A stretch of DNA of 64,000 nucleotides from Paenibacillus amylolyticus (GCF_003719335.1 NZ_RIAS01000011.1:1-64000), one strand, 5' to 3'; positions 15,778 through 24,663 are shown, counted from the stretch's first letter. The notes: a model not told the origin generated them from the sequence alone. Translations and numbers: made by a program.

Positions 15778-17232
15778 CTAACCCAGATCTTCCCCGTTGG
15801 ATTCAATTACTTTTTTATACCAGTAGAAACTGTTCTTTTTACTTCTTTTCAGTGTTCCTTTGCCCTCGTTATCCTTATCTACGTAAATGAAACCATAGCG
15901 CTTGGCCATTTCACCCGTGGAAGCACTCACAATATCAATGCAACCCCAGGCTGTATAACCGATCAGGTTAACGCCGTCACGGACAGCTTCTCTCATTTGT
16001 TCAATGTGAGCACGCAAAAACTCAATTCGGTACGTATCGTTAATAGTGCCATCCTCTTCAACGACATCAACTGCACCCAAACCATTCTCTACAACCATCA
16101 TCGGGATGCGATACCGATCATAGACGTGGTTCAAAACATACCGGAGTCCAACCGGATCAATCTGCCAGCCCCAGTCCGTCGCTTTCAGATATGGATTTTT
16201 GTATCCACCAAAGACATTACCTTGGGTTTCATCACCCTCTGGACGCGTACCGACCACGTGAGATTTATAGTAGCTAAAGCTATAGAAATCAACACAACCT
16301 TGTTTTAGCACTTCTTCATCGTCATCTGCCATTTGAATGTGAATATGTTTCTCTGTAAAATATCTCTTGGCAAAGTCAGGATATTCTCCTCTAACTTGTA
16401 CATCACTGCTCATCATATTGTTGATTTGATCCATTCTTAGCGCTTGTAACATATCTTCCGGTTTACATGTACTTCCGTAGCCATGACTGTAATTGATCAT
16501 ACAACCGAGTTTGAAGTCTGGATTGATCTCATACGCAAGTTTGACAGCTTTGGCACTCGCCACGAATTGATGGTGCAATGCTTGAAATCTCATCTGCGTG
16601 CTGTCTACTGATGTGTTGTTAAATACACCGCCATTTTTATCAACCAGAAGTCCTCCTGCCAAGTAGGCACCTGCTGGAACAATCAGGCTATTAATCTCGT
16701 TAAAGGTGATCCAATACTTTACCACATCTTTGTAACGATTAAAGATTGCGTCGCAATACCTCACGTAACAATCGATCATTTCCCTGGAAGCCCAAGCGTT
16801 GAATCTCTTAGTTAAAGCAAACGGTGCTTCATAATGGGAAATTGTAACGATCGGTTCAATGTTATACTTTTTCAATTCATTGAACACCTTGTCGTAAAAT
16901 TGAAGCCCTGCTTCATTTGGGGTCACATCGTCTCCGTTAGGGAAAATTCTGGACCATGCAATGGACATTCTGTAACAACGGAAACCCATCTCTGCAAACA
17001 AACGGATATCTTCCTTGTAATGATGGTAAAAATCTATCGCTTCATGTGAAGGGTAATGAACCCCCTCTTCAGTCGTTATCGTAATGCGACGGGGAACCGT
17101 GTGGGTTCCGCCTGTCATCATATCGGCTGTGCTTGCCTTTTTACCATCAAGGTTCCAGGCACCTTCATATTGATTCGCCGCTGTCGCACCACCCCACATA
17201 AAAGATTCAGGGAAACCATTGTTGTTATTCAT
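15778..17232 (-). CDS. bglH: 6-phospho-beta-glucosidase, GH1 family
   Basis: 484 aa. It hydrolyses phosphorylated beta-glucosides (cellobiose-, salicin- or arbutin-6-phosphate) in the cytoplasm to glucose-6-phosphate plus aglycone. GH1 signatures: N-terminal FPESFMWGGATAANQYEGA, acid/base Glu in TFNEIN (near residue 175), nucleophile Glu in VVENGLG (near residue 375). A Ser/Lys phosphate pocket is expected in GH1 6-phospho enzymes; here the genetic link to bglP supports it. The start has GAGGAAT upstream. It lies 24 bases after bglP and is certainly co-transcribed with it. Confidence 0.92.
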   Translation of the reverse strand: MNNNNGFPESFMWGGATAANQYEGAWNLDGKKASTADMMTGGTHTVPRRITITTEEGVHYPSHEAIDFYHHYKEDIRLFAEMGFRCYRMSIAWSRIFPNGDDVTPNEAGLQFYDKVFNELKKYNIEPIVTISHYEAPFALTKRFNAWASREMIDCYVRYCDAIFNRYKDVVKYWITFNEINSLIVPAGAYLAGGLLVDKNGGVFNNTSVDSTQMRFQALHHQFVASAKAVKLAYEINPDFKLGCMINYSHGYGSTCKPEDMLQALRMDQINNMMSSDVQVRGEYPDFAKRYFTEKHIHIQMADDDEEVLKQGCVDFYSFSYYKSHVVGTRPEGDETQGNVFGGYKNPYLKATDWGWQIDPVGLRYVLNHVYDRYRIPMMVVENGLGAVDVVEEDGTINDTYRIEFLRAHIEQMREAVRDGVNLIGYTAWGCIDIVSASTGEMAKRYGFIYVDKDNEGKGTLKRSKKNSFYWYKKVIESNGEDLG

Positions 17233-17256
17233 GAACCATTCCTCCTTAAATTACCT

Positions 17257-19122
17257 TTAAATAATTTTGATCAGTTTTTCTCCAATCGTAATCGATGTCT
17301 TGTCCGTGTTGATCACATCTACAAAATCATGGGAGTTCGTAACGATAATTGGGGTAGTCAGGTCAAAGCCTTTCGACGCAATCGCATCTGTATCAAACTC
17401 AATGAGCAAATCTCCAGCTTTTACAGTATCGCCTTCTTTGACGTGAACCTTGAAATGCTCACCTTTCAGCTTTACGGTATTCATTCCGATATGAATAAGA
17501 AGCTCCGCACCATCATTCGAACTAATACCGATGGCATGGGACGTAGGGAAAACCGCAGATACCACACCGCTCGCTGGCGCAACGAGTTTTCCAACCGTAG
17601 GTTCAATAGCGATCCCTTTTCCCATAGCACCAGTTGCAAAAGCTTCGTCCTTAATCATGGATAACTCTAGAACTTTACCAGTCAACGGAGCAGTGAGGAC
17701 ATGTTCAGAAACACCAGCAACAGCTGTACGATCGTTCGTAGACGTTTTTTCTTGTGTTACTTGATTCTTTCCATCCTCAGGTACATCTTCAAATCCCAAG
17801 ATCAGAGTCATGATGAATGTAACTACAAATGCAATCACACAACCAATTGCGGCATGAACCAAATTCCATGGATGATCCGTGATAAACGCCGGCAGGGTAG
17901 CTATACCTGCAATACCTAGAGCCGATCGAGCTACACCGAACAATCCGACATATATACCCGCTACAGCGCCACCAACGATTACTGCGATCAGTGGTTTTTT
18001 CAAACGTAGATTTACACCAAACAAGGCAGGCTCGGTAATTCCGAGCAAGGCAGTGATGCTCGTAGAATATGCAACTTGTTTAAATGCTTTATTTTTAGTT
18101 CTGAGAGCAACTGCAAGTGCAGCGGCACCTTGAGAAATATTGTGTACAAGCATACCCGGACCAACAATGCTATCCGTTTTCGTCTGTGCATAAGCCGTAA
18201 GCACAACAGGCCCCAAACTATAATGCATACCCGTCATAATCAAGAACGGGAATGCCCCGCCGATAATACCCGATACTAACCATCCTGCATGCGTATTAAC
18301 AAAAGAAACGGCTGACGCAAGGTAGTTACCCGCGATGGCACCGATTGGACCCAGTACAATCAGTGTTAGTGGAGCCATAATAAGAATAACAATCAACGGT
18401 TTAAGAATGGATTTAATAACCGATGGAGAATACTTCTCCGCAAAGCGTTCAACATACGATAAGATCCATACAGCTAAAATTATCGGAATAACCGACGAAG
18501 TGTACGTCGCCGGAGTGACAGGCAGTCCTAAAAACTTAACAGGCTTACCTGCAGACATCAACGCCCCTAATGCAGGATGCAACAGAACACCAGCAATGGT
18601 TAATGCAAAGCCCACGTTAGCTTTAAGCTTAACAGCCGCACTCCAGGCAAGCAGCATCGGCAAGAAGTAATACGCCGCATCACCGATAAAGGTCATAATT
18701 GTATTGAATTGTCCATCCAGATCAACGAGATCAAATGTTTTCAAAATAAGAAGAACGGCTTTGATCATCGCACAACCAATCATGGCTGGCAGGATTGGTG
18801 TAAAGATTCCGGAGATCGTGTCCAGAAGCGTAGTCAGTTTTCCTTTTTTCACAGTAGGAGCATCATTGTTCGTTGCAAAGTTCCCCAGCTTCGTCAAAGC
18901 TTTATACACATTGTTTACCTCGTTACCAATAATGACCTGATACTGCCCGCCACTGCTGGCAACACCCACAACACCTTGTACATTTTTTAATGCTTCATTG
19001 TTCGCAACCTTTTCATCTTTCAGATTGAATCTCAATCTTGTAGCACAGTGTGTTACACTATCTACGTTTTTTTCTCCACCGACCAGTTTTAAAATCTCGG
19101 CGGCTGTGCTTTCATGTTTCAT
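17257..19122 (-). CDS. bglP: PTS beta-glucoside-specific EIIBCA component
   Basis: 621-aa membrane permease that imports and phosphorylates aryl-beta-glucosides. Domain order: EIIB (residues 1-90) with the phospho-Cys in VTHCATRLRF; EIIC (about 100-460) with eight or more membrane segments and MTGMHYSLGPV; EIIA (about 480-621) with APLTGKVLEL and the phospho-His in LLIHIGMNTV. Full-length three-domain form, as in BglF/BglP. It is preceded by a RAT/terminator module read by LicT and followed by bglH. Confidence 0.95.
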   Translation of the reverse strand: MKHESTAAEILKLVGGEKNVDSVTHCATRLRFNLKDEKVANNEALKNVQGVVGVASSGGQYQVIIGNEVNNVYKALTKLGNFATNNDAPTVKKGKLTTLLDTISGIFTPILPAMIGCAMIKAVLLILKTFDLVDLDGQFNTIMTFIGDAAYYFLPMLLAWSAAVKLKANVGFALTIAGVLLHPALGALMSAGKPVKFLGLPVTPATYTSSVIPIILAVWILSYVERFAEKYSPSVIKSILKPLIVILIMAPLTLIVLGPIGAIAGNYLASAVSFVNTHAGWLVSGIIGGAFPFLIMTGMHYSLGPVVLTAYAQTKTDSIVGPGMLVHNISQGAAALAVALRTKNKAFKQVAYSTSITALLGITEPALFGVNLRLKKPLIAVIVGGAVAGIYVGLFGVARSALGIAGIATLPAFITDHPWNLVHAAIGCVIAFVVTFIMTLILGFEDVPEDGKNQVTQEKTSTNDRTAVAGVSEHVLTAPLTGKVLELSMIKDEAFATGAMGKGIAIEPTVGKLVAPASGVVSAVFPTSHAIGISSNDGAELLIHIGMNTVKLKGEHFKVHVKEGDTVKAGDLLIEFDTDAIASKGFDLTTPIIVTNSHDFVDVINTDKTSITIGEKLIKII

Positions 19123-19153
19123 GTACTGCTCCCCCTCAAACTTTTTTAGGTAT

Positions 19154-19217
19154 AAAAAAAGACCTAGAATTCTATCGAATATAGATATGCTCTATACACG
19201 ATGGAACTCTAGGTCTT
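19154..19217 (-). terminator. Conditional terminator in the bglP leader
   Basis: In minus-strand RNA, AAGACCUAGA pairs with UCUAGGUCUU, with further stem bases inside, and runs into U7. The 5' arm overlaps the end of the RAT sequence. Antiterminator binding would therefore block the hairpin, the standard BglG/LicT arrangement. Confidence 0.9.
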
Positions 19218-19240
19218 GCCTGCCTCACCAGTAACAATCC
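19212..19240 (-). promoter_or_regulatory. RAT antiterminator site upstream of bglP
   Basis: Minus-strand GGATTGTTACTGGTGAGG followed by CAGGCAAGACC closely matches the BglG/LicT ribonucleic antiterminator consensus (GGATTGTTACTG...GCAGGCAAAACC). It sits about 90 bases before the bglP start and overlaps the conditional terminator. Confidence 0.93.
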
Positions 19241-19269
19241 TAGTATATTCATTATAGTGGACTGATGGA

Positions 19270-20109
19270 TCAATCCTTCTCTTCATCAATGACCCTTTTG
19301 ATATGAACCGTTAAATATACCAATTCATCTTCTGTTAATTCTTTTCCATAATCGACCCGAATCAGCTGTGCAATTCGGATACTGCATTGATATTCATTTG
19401 TATACTTTTCTTTAATGATATGGAGAAAATCACTATCACCGCTTTTCAAAACCGTATTATTAAACAAGCGATAGGCGAAAAATTTCAAATGAGTAACAAG
19501 TCTGGAATAATGGAGTGAGCTTTCATTAAAATGAATATTAAACTGATATCGAATAATATTCAAGACTTTATGAATGAACTGTGTAATCTTCATGGTTTCT
19601 TCCATTTCAGATCCCAGTTCTGCATTGACAATATGAAGCGCAATGAACCCCGCCTCATCTTCAGGCAGTGTAATGTTAAATTCCTCATTAATCATATCCC
19701 GGGCTTTCATAGCCACGCGAAATTCATTGGAATAAAACGCTTTAATCTCTGACAATAAAGCATTATTGAAATTCATACCTTGCTTATAACGTGCCACTGC
19801 AAAATTAATATGGTCCGTTAACGTTAGATATATATTTTCATTAAGTTCCTTGTTTAAGGACTGCTTGGCGTACTGAATGATACTATCGGATACACGAATA
19901 TACTCCATCGGGATTTGTGCCAGCAGGGCATATAATTTACCTGTAACATTTTTGGATTTCAGAAAAAATTCTTTTTCAATCTTGACTGTGTCCACATCGT
20001 CTCCCTTTTTCTTCTGAAAACCAATGCCACTGCCTAAAAGCATCATCTCCTGGCGCCGTTCATTGACTGCACAGACGACATTATTGTTAATAATTCGTGT
20101 GATCTTCAT
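19270..20109 (-). CDS. licT: BglG-family transcriptional antiterminator LicT
   Basis: 279 aa. The N-terminal co-antiterminator RNA-binding domain (residues 1-55; MKITRIINNNVV, GSGIGFQKKKGD) is followed by two PTS regulation domains. PRD1 has its His pair in LTDHINFAV and LHIVNAE, PRD2 in YSRLVTHLKF and LTVHIKRV. It binds RAT RNA and prevents termination when the inducing sugar is present, and is controlled by PTS phosphorylation. It is upstream of bglPH and has its own RAT/terminator leader, so it probably regulates itself. Confidence 0.95.
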   Translation of the reverse strand: MKITRIINNNVVCAVNERRQEMMLLGSGIGFQKKKGDDVDTVKIEKEFFLKSKNVTGKLYALLAQIPMEYIRVSDSIIQYAKQSLNKELNENIYLTLTDHINFAVARYKQGMNFNNALLSEIKAFYSNEFRVAMKARDMINEEFNITLPEDEAGFIALHIVNAELGSEMEETMKITQFIHKVLNIIRYQFNIHFNESSLHYSRLVTHLKFFAYRLFNNTVLKSGDSDFLHIIKEKYTNEYQCSIRIAQLIRVDYGKELTEDELVYLTVHIKRVIDEEKD

Positions 20110-20152
20110 CGGAATCTCCTTTTAAAATGAAACGTTAACAGAATTTAGCAAC

Positions 20153-20222
20153 AAAAAAAGACCATTAATTATGCAGACATGAAAAAATACAATTCTTCAT
20201 GTTTGCATTATCAATCGGTCTT
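20153..20222 (-). terminator. Conditional terminator in the licT leader
   Basis: A long stem on the minus strand (AAGACCGATTGATAATGCA with TGCATAATTAATGGTCTT, plus ACATGAA/TTCATGT) ends in T7. The first arm overlaps the RAT sequence at 20217-20244. Confidence 0.9.
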
Positions 20223-20244
20223 GCCTGCTGATCAGTAACAATCC
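20217..20244 (-). promoter_or_regulatory. RAT antiterminator site upstream of licT
   Basis: Minus-strand GGATTGTTACTG followed by ATCAGCAGGCAAGACC is a near-exact RAT sequence. It lies between the promoter at 20275-20303 and the licT start, and implies autoregulation by antitermination. Confidence 0.93.
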
Positions 20245-20274
20245 TGATTAAATTCATTATTAACTTATATGGCT

Positions 20275-20303
20275 ATCTTAGTAGAAAGCGTTCTATTTGT
20301 CAA
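20275..20303 (-). promoter_or_regulatory. Sigma-A promoter of licT-bglPH with a cre-like palindrome
   Basis: Minus-strand TTGACA (20303-20298), a 17-base spacer and TAAGAT (20280-20275) form a near-consensus promoter. The spacer contains TAGAACGCTTTCTA, with perfect TAGAA/TTCTA arms resembling a CcpA cre site. This would place glucose repression directly on the promoter. Confidence 0.75.
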
Positions 20304-20359
20304 CATAGCTTACTTCAACCCCAATATAATGTGAAAACAACCTACGAAAAACGGATTAG

Positions 20360-20396
20360 AAAAGAGCCGTATTGTGGATGAACGGCCCTTTTGCTT
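20360..20396 (-). terminator. Terminator of the amidohydrolase gene
   Basis: AAAAGGGCCGT and ACGGCTCTTTT form a stem around an 11-base loop, about 25 bases past the amidohydrolase stop. A- and T-tracts on both sides may also stop upstream reading. Confidence 0.8.
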
Positions 20397-20419
20397 TATT
20401 TATTTTATAGACAGCTCTA

Positions 20420-21793
20420 TTATGAGAAAACAACCCGATTCGCATCGGACATCCGATATTGCATCAGCAAATATTCCTTACTCTGCGTGGCTTTGCGCCG
20501 AATTTCATCCAGATCGACATGCAACAGCTTACCCTCTCGCTTCACAGGTTTTCCCGCAACAAAGACCGTATCGACATTAGACGGATTCGCAAACTGCACA
20601 ACAGCACCAATCGGATCATGCACAGGGAAAAGGTTCAAGTCCGTCGTGCGAATCATGATCACATCCGCTTCTTTTCCCGGTGTAAGCGAACCTGTTTTAT
20701 GCTCCAGTCCTAAAGCCCTTGCACCCGCGGAGGTTGCGAATCGCAGCACCTGGCTTGCCTGCAAACTGAGTTCACCCGGCATCTCACCCTGTTGCAAAAG
20801 GTACTCATTCGTTCTGGAACGCTCAGCTTGCAACGCAAATTTCATCTGTGAAAACATATCTCCACCCGTCGAAGTCACGACATCTACGCCAAGTGTTGGC
20901 GTACCCCCATGCTCCAAAAAGTATCCTGTAGCCGGGTAACCATGTCCCATCATCATCTCGACTTCAGGTGTGACCGACAACGAGGCTCCGCTGTCCGCGA
21001 GCATTTTGAATTCATCCATGCCCATCGTATTGCCATGAACAACATTAATGCGCGGGCTGAGTAGTCCTGCTTCATACATTCGACTGATTGAACGATCTAC
21101 TGATCCCCAGCTGCCGAACCCGACATGCATCGAACAAATCGCGTCCAATTCTTCTGCAAGCTGGATGTCCTGCACCGTTGCATCCCAATGGCTAAACTCT
21201 GGTCCTCGAATAGCAAGTCCATAAGTGAGTAATTGATCATTCGAAGAGAAATATCGCTCTTTAACACCTCTAACATTTTCGGGATACGATAACTTGCTGT
21301 CTCGATTCCAATACGCCGTTTCCCCTGGTACACCATGGGCAAAAACAGCACGAATTCCTGCATCCCCGAGTCCTCGAATCAACTCATCCGTATGTTCAGC
21401 CGAATATGGCATACTCCAATCCAGTACCGTGGTGACGCCTGCATTAAGCGCTTCCAGAGATCCCAGCAGATTGGCGATATAGCTGTCCTGGGGACGAAGC
21501 TTGCTTCCCATAGCTCCATAGTACAAATTTTGCAGATAGACGGGGAGCGACCAGTTTGTTCCGGCTGTTTTGACAAGCGATTCCCACATATGCCGATGTG
21601 TGTCCACCAGCCCAGGCATAATAATCATACCTGAAGCATCGATGACCTCAATATCTGCATCGGATACCTCGATATTGGGCTGAATAGCTGCGATCAAAGA
21701 ATCCTGAATAAGTACGTCTGCCCGGTTATACTGACCAATACGAGCATCCATCGATAATACACAACCGTTCTTCAAAAGATAACCTGTCCTCAT
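20420..21793 (-). CDS. Metal-dependent amidohydrolase / deaminase (chlorohydrolase-like)
   Basis: 457 aa. An amidohydrolase TIM-barrel enzyme of the ATZ/TRZ and 8-oxoguanine-deaminase type. Metal ligands are visible as VDTHRHMW, SMHVGFG, INVVHGNTM and the Asp in LGVDVVTS. The C-terminal composite domain (GSLTPGKEADVIMI) is typical. It should deaminate or dechlorinate a heterocycle; the exact substrate is unclear. Start 21793 has GGAGAGG upstream; the ATG at 21841 lies in poor context. It is monocistronic. Confidence 0.82.
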   Translation of the reverse strand: MRTGYLLKNGCVLSMDARIGQYNRADVLIQDSLIAAIQPNIEVSDADIEVIDASGMIIMPGLVDTHRHMWESLVKTAGTNWSLPVYLQNLYYGAMGSKLRPQDSYIANLLGSLEALNAGVTTVLDWSMPYSAEHTDELIRGLGDAGIRAVFAHGVPGETAYWNRDSKLSYPENVRGVKERYFSSNDQLLTYGLAIRGPEFSHWDATVQDIQLAEELDAICSMHVGFGSWGSVDRSISRMYEAGLLSPRINVVHGNTMGMDEFKMLADSGASLSVTPEVEMMMGHGYPATGYFLEHGGTPTLGVDVVTSTGGDMFSQMKFALQAERSRTNEYLLQQGEMPGELSLQASQVLRFATSAGARALGLEHKTGSLTPGKEADVIMIRTTDLNLFPVHDPIGAVVQFANPSNVDTVFVAGKPVKREGKLLHVDLDEIRRKATQSKEYLLMQYRMSDANRVVFS

Positions 21794-21996
21794 GAGACAC
21801 CTCTCCAATCGTAATGGTTTGTAAAATGATCTGATCCGCATTGCTTGTTCTTACATAAGATTTATGACTATATTTTTGCTAGTATATATACATTATATAT
21901 CAATTGTCGATATTTATCAAATTCTGGAAGTGCTTCCTTCGACCATATGAAGATTCACGGATTATAAAGGTTGGACTTCGTTGGTGAACTTGATTA

Positions 21997-22569
21997 TTAT
22001 GTTTCACTCTTTTCCCCATTAGAGTTCAGTTTACGTTTAGCTCGAAAACGCCTAACCTTCATTAGATTGCCGCACATCTTATCATCGCAATATTTCTGTG
22101 TTCTGCTCCGGGTATCATCATAGAAGATCCAGCGGCAGTCCGGATTGTCACAGGATCGAATTCTCTTTCCTTCGCCCTCTACGAGTGTCATGGCAAAATC
22201 AGCGGCAACCTCCGCCATCACCTGAACCCAATGTGCATGGATGGGAACCAGTGCAACTTCCAATCCTTGTTCCTGTAATACTAATCGTCTGATGACTTCC
22301 CCCGCCCGCATAAAATCGTTCAACCAAGCTTGATCCTTCTCAGTGAAGGGCGTTCCGATAGACAATCGAATAGCCAGAGACTGTAAATCATCTCTAAAAC
22401 TTCTCATTGTGGATTCCTCTTCAATCGAAGCCGGTACTGGCGCTTCTAATTGCCACCGATTTAAAAAGTCTTGCTGCCAGCTTGCGTTTCCCAGCCTGTC
22501 TTCTGATCGATCCCCACCACGCCAATCATGATAATCACTGTTTACAAAATCAGTCCATAATCTATCCAT
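21997..22569 (-). CDS. CGNR zinc-finger transcription regulator (ABATE domain)
   Basis: 190 aa. The C-terminal zinc finger reads SCDNPDCRWIFYDDTRSRTQKYC then DKMCGNLMKVRRFR, a CGNR-type motif in which the final Arg of CGNR is replaced by Leu (CGNL). The N-terminal 120 residues fit the ABATE ligand-like domain that precedes this finger. It is probably a DNA-binding regulator. It is divergent from the DinB gene, with inverted GTTACA repeats in between that could be its operator. A GGGGG site lies just upstream of its ATG. Confidence 0.8.
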   Translation of the reverse strand: MDRLWTDFVNSDYHDWRGGDRSEDRLGNASWQQDFLNRWQLEAPVPASIEEESTMRSFRDDLQSLAIRLSIGTPFTEKDQAWLNDFMRAGEVIRRLVLQEQGLEVALVPIHAHWVQVMAEVAADFAMTLVEGEGKRIRSCDNPDCRWIFYDDTRSRTQKYCDDKMCGNLMKVRRFRAKRKLNSNGEKSET

Positions 22570-22585
22570 AAGAACCCCCGTTTAA

Positions 22586-22652
22586 TGTAACAATCTAAAT
22601 TAGATAAAGATGGTTACATTCATTAAAATTGTGTTATATTAATTGTAACCAT
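22586..22652. promoter_or_regulatory. Inverted GTTACA/TGTAAC repeats in the CGNR-dinB divergent region
   Basis: AATGTAAC at about 22584-22591 pairs with GTTACATT at 22613-22620 (8 bp), and ATGGTTACA at 22610-22618 pairs with TGTAACCAT at 22644-22652 (9 bp). Three copies of the same half-site in alternating orientation in a 163-bp divergent promoter look like operators. Confidence 0.5.
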
Positions 22653-22732
22653 TTCAACCCATATTAGCTAGTTACCATCATGATGAAGCAAGAACGAGAT
22701 GAGTCTGACAAGAGAGGAATGAAATTCAAAAA

Positions 22733-23236
22733 ATGAAAACAGTCACCACAGCACTAGATGTATTGGTTATTCAGAATGAAGATACCTGGGATCAATGTAA
22801 CTGGATCGTCCCATTGTCAAAAGCTCTTGAGGGACTGAACGCCGAACAGGCTGCCTGGGTTCCGACTTCAGGTGGACTGAGCATATGGCAACTGGCCAAT
22901 CATATGTTTTATTACAACCAACGGATTTTGGAACGTCTTCAGGGAAAAGCACCGTCTGTACCCGCTGCTGATTCAAACGTAGCTACATTTGGTATTTCCG
23001 GTGATCCTTTGAATGAAGCTGGCTGGAGCAAGCTTATGGAACAAACCACTAAACTGGCTGAGCAGTTGCGCGATACCCTTGCTACATTACAGGAAGCGAA
23101 ACTTGAGGAAGCTTATATGGATTCCGAACAAAACTGGGCTCAGACGCTTGCCCGCTGGGTTCTGCACGATGCTTATCATGCAGGTCAGATTGTGCAGTTG
23201 CGGAGGCAACAGGGATGCTGGAGTATTGTTTTCTAA
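22733..23236 (+). CDS. DinB family protein
   Basis: 167 aa four-helix-bundle protein of the DinB/YfiT metal-dependent family. Metal-binding His positions fit NHMFYYNQRIL (near residue 56) and LHDAYHAGQI (near residue 145). Members include bacillithiol-dependent transferases and hydrolases, and many have no known function. The ribosome site GAGAGG is 14-15 bases before the ATG, longer than usual. It is divergent from the CGNR regulator and may be its target. Confidence 0.85.
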   Translation: MKTVTTALDVLVIQNEDTWDQCNWIVPLSKALEGLNAEQAAWVPTSGGLSIWQLANHMFYYNQRILERLQGKAPSVPAADSNVATFGISGDPLNEAGWSKLMEQTTKLAEQLRDTLATLQEAKLEEAYMDSEQNWAQTLARWVLHDAYHAGQIVQLRRQQGCWSIVF

Positions 23237-23244
23237 AAAAACAC

Positions 23245-23274
23245 TTGAACTGATAGCGTTTACAGGAATAAGAT
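23245..23274 (+). promoter_or_regulatory. Promoter of the FMN-riboswitch transcript
   Basis: TTGAAC (23245-23250) and TAAGAT (23269-23274) with an 18-base spacer lie just after the dinB stop and about 50 bases before the riboswitch. Confidence 0.65.
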
Positions 23275-23322
23275 GAACTTCATAAGGTTACAACTTGTTC
23301 AATACACTAATTAATTGAATAG

Positions 23323-23467
23323 GATCTTCGGGGTAGGGTGCAATTCCCAACCGGCGGTGATGTTCTTATAGAACCAGCCCGCGACTCGCTGTCAATGATG
23401 ACTACCTGGCAGCGACTGACTTGGTGAAATTCCAAGGCCGACGGTACAGTCCGGATGAGAGAAGATC
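23323..23467 (+). ncRNA. FMN riboswitch (RFN element)
   Basis: It has the highly conserved RFN blocks in order: GATCTTCGGGGTAGGGTG, AATTCCCAACCGGCGGTGAT, AGCCCGCGA, GGTGAAATTCCAAGGCCGAC, GGTACAGTCCGGATGAGAGAAGATC. The two ends GATCTTC/GAAGATC close P1. A terminator follows 60 bases downstream and the next gene is an EamA transporter, so FMN should switch off that transporter by transcription termination. Confidence 0.97.
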
Positions 23468-23525
23468 AACACAACGGCAAGCCGTATTTGGGAAGTCTTT
23501 TTCCCTGACGTCTTGTCTTTGAATG

Positions 23526-23566
23526 ATCCCCCGTTTATTTGGCGTACGCCAAGGACGGGGGATTTT
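23526..23566 (+). terminator. Riboswitch-controlled terminator before the EamA gene
   Basis: ATCCCCCGT and ACGGGGGAT form the stem, with an inner TTGGCG/CGCCAA hairpin, followed by TTTT. It lies between the RFN element and the transporter start, as expected for an expression platform. Confidence 0.88.
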
Positions 23567-23616
23567 GTCGATTTTGCCAACTGAAGATTCCGTGTTCTGA
23601 CGAAGGAGTCCTGAAT

Positions 23617-24597
23617 ATGGAAAACACATCAACTGCATCAACAATGTATCGCAAGGAACGAAGCAACACCGGATTTTGGCTGGTTGTGCTAGGCGCAGCC
23701 CTCTGGGGCGTGGACCCCTTATTCCGCATCCTTTTGCTAAAAACGATGACTTCTACACAGATTGTTCTAATCGAACACATCATCGTCAGCCTTTTTGCCA
23801 TACCCGTATTATGGAAATTTCGTGATGATCTGAAACAATTGCGTGCACGTCACTGGCTTGCTGTCATCTTTATCTCATGGGGCGGATCTGCCCTGGCAAC
23901 GGTATTATTCACTTTGGCCCTTACCCATAACGATCCCAACACGGTATTGTTGTTGCAAAAAATGCAGCCACTTTTCGCGATTGTACTTGCGAAATTGTTA
24001 TTAAAAGAAACACTCCCGCGTCACTTCGGCGGATTGTTCATCATTGCACTCGCTGGAACGTACCTGCTTACGTTCGGCTTCTCACTGCCGCTCGGCAACT
24101 GGAATAATTGGATTCATGCAGGCAGCCTCCTGTCTCTTGGTGCCGCAGCTTTGTGGGGCGGTTCAACAGTCATGGGTCGGCTGATGCTGGGGCAGGCTCG
24201 ATATGAAACGGTGACCTCCCTTCGTTTTGTCGTTGCCCTTCCACTCCTGATCTTCATGACCTGGAATGAAGGTGCACCTTGGACACTGCCGACTGGAACA
24301 GGGGCACAGGCTGCTGTTATTTTGAATATTCTTGGTCAGGCGCTTTTACCAGGTTTGCTGAGTTTACTCTTGTACTACAAAGGATTGTCTTCCACCAAAG
24401 CTTCTGTTGCAACCCTCGCCGAACTCAGTTTCCCGATGGCCGGCGTGCTTGTAAACTGGATTGCTTTCCGTACGCTGATAACCTGGGAGCAATTGCTTGG
24501 ATTTATCCTGATCTGGATCGCCCTGTTTGCAATCTCCAAACAACAGGAACGTTCTACACCGATTGCTGAAGCTGCACCTAAACTTCGCACGGAGTAA
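23617..24597 (+). CDS. EamA/DMT family transporter, candidate riboflavin importer
   Basis: 326 aa, ten predicted membrane segments in two EamA repeats (first half with LGAALWGVDPLFRILLLK, second half with SLGAAALWGGSTVMGRLML). A GAAGGAG site is eight bases before the ATG at 23617. The gene lies alone behind an FMN riboswitch and terminator. Since EamA/DMT proteins include riboflavin transporters (RibN, ImpX), riboflavin or a precursor is the probable substrate. No riboflavin biosynthesis gene is near. It ends with a clear terminator. Confidence 0.8.
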   Translation: MENTSTASTMYRKERSNTGFWLVVLGAALWGVDPLFRILLLKTMTSTQIVLIEHIIVSLFAIPVLWKFRDDLKQLRARHWLAVIFISWGGSALATVLFTLALTHNDPNTVLLLQKMQPLFAIVLAKLLLKETLPRHFGGLFIIALAGTYLLTFGFSLPLGNWNNWIHAGSLLSLGAAALWGGSTVMGRLMLGQARYETVTSLRFVVALPLLIFMTWNEGAPWTLPTGTGAQAAVILNILGQALLPGLLSLLLYYKGLSSTKASVATLAELSFPMAGVLVNWIAFRTLITWEQLLGFILIWIALFAISKQQERSTPIAEAAPKLRTE

Positions 24598-24622
24598 CTC
24601 ATTTTCATATATGCAAGCAAAT

Positions 24623-24663
24623 AAAGCACTGTTTCACCTTTCGAGGTGAGCAGTGCTTTTTCT
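24623..24663 (+). terminator. Terminator of the EamA gene
   Basis: AAAGCACTG/CAGTGCTTT with an inner TCACCT-TTCG-AGGTGA stem, followed by a T-tract. Confidence 0.9.
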
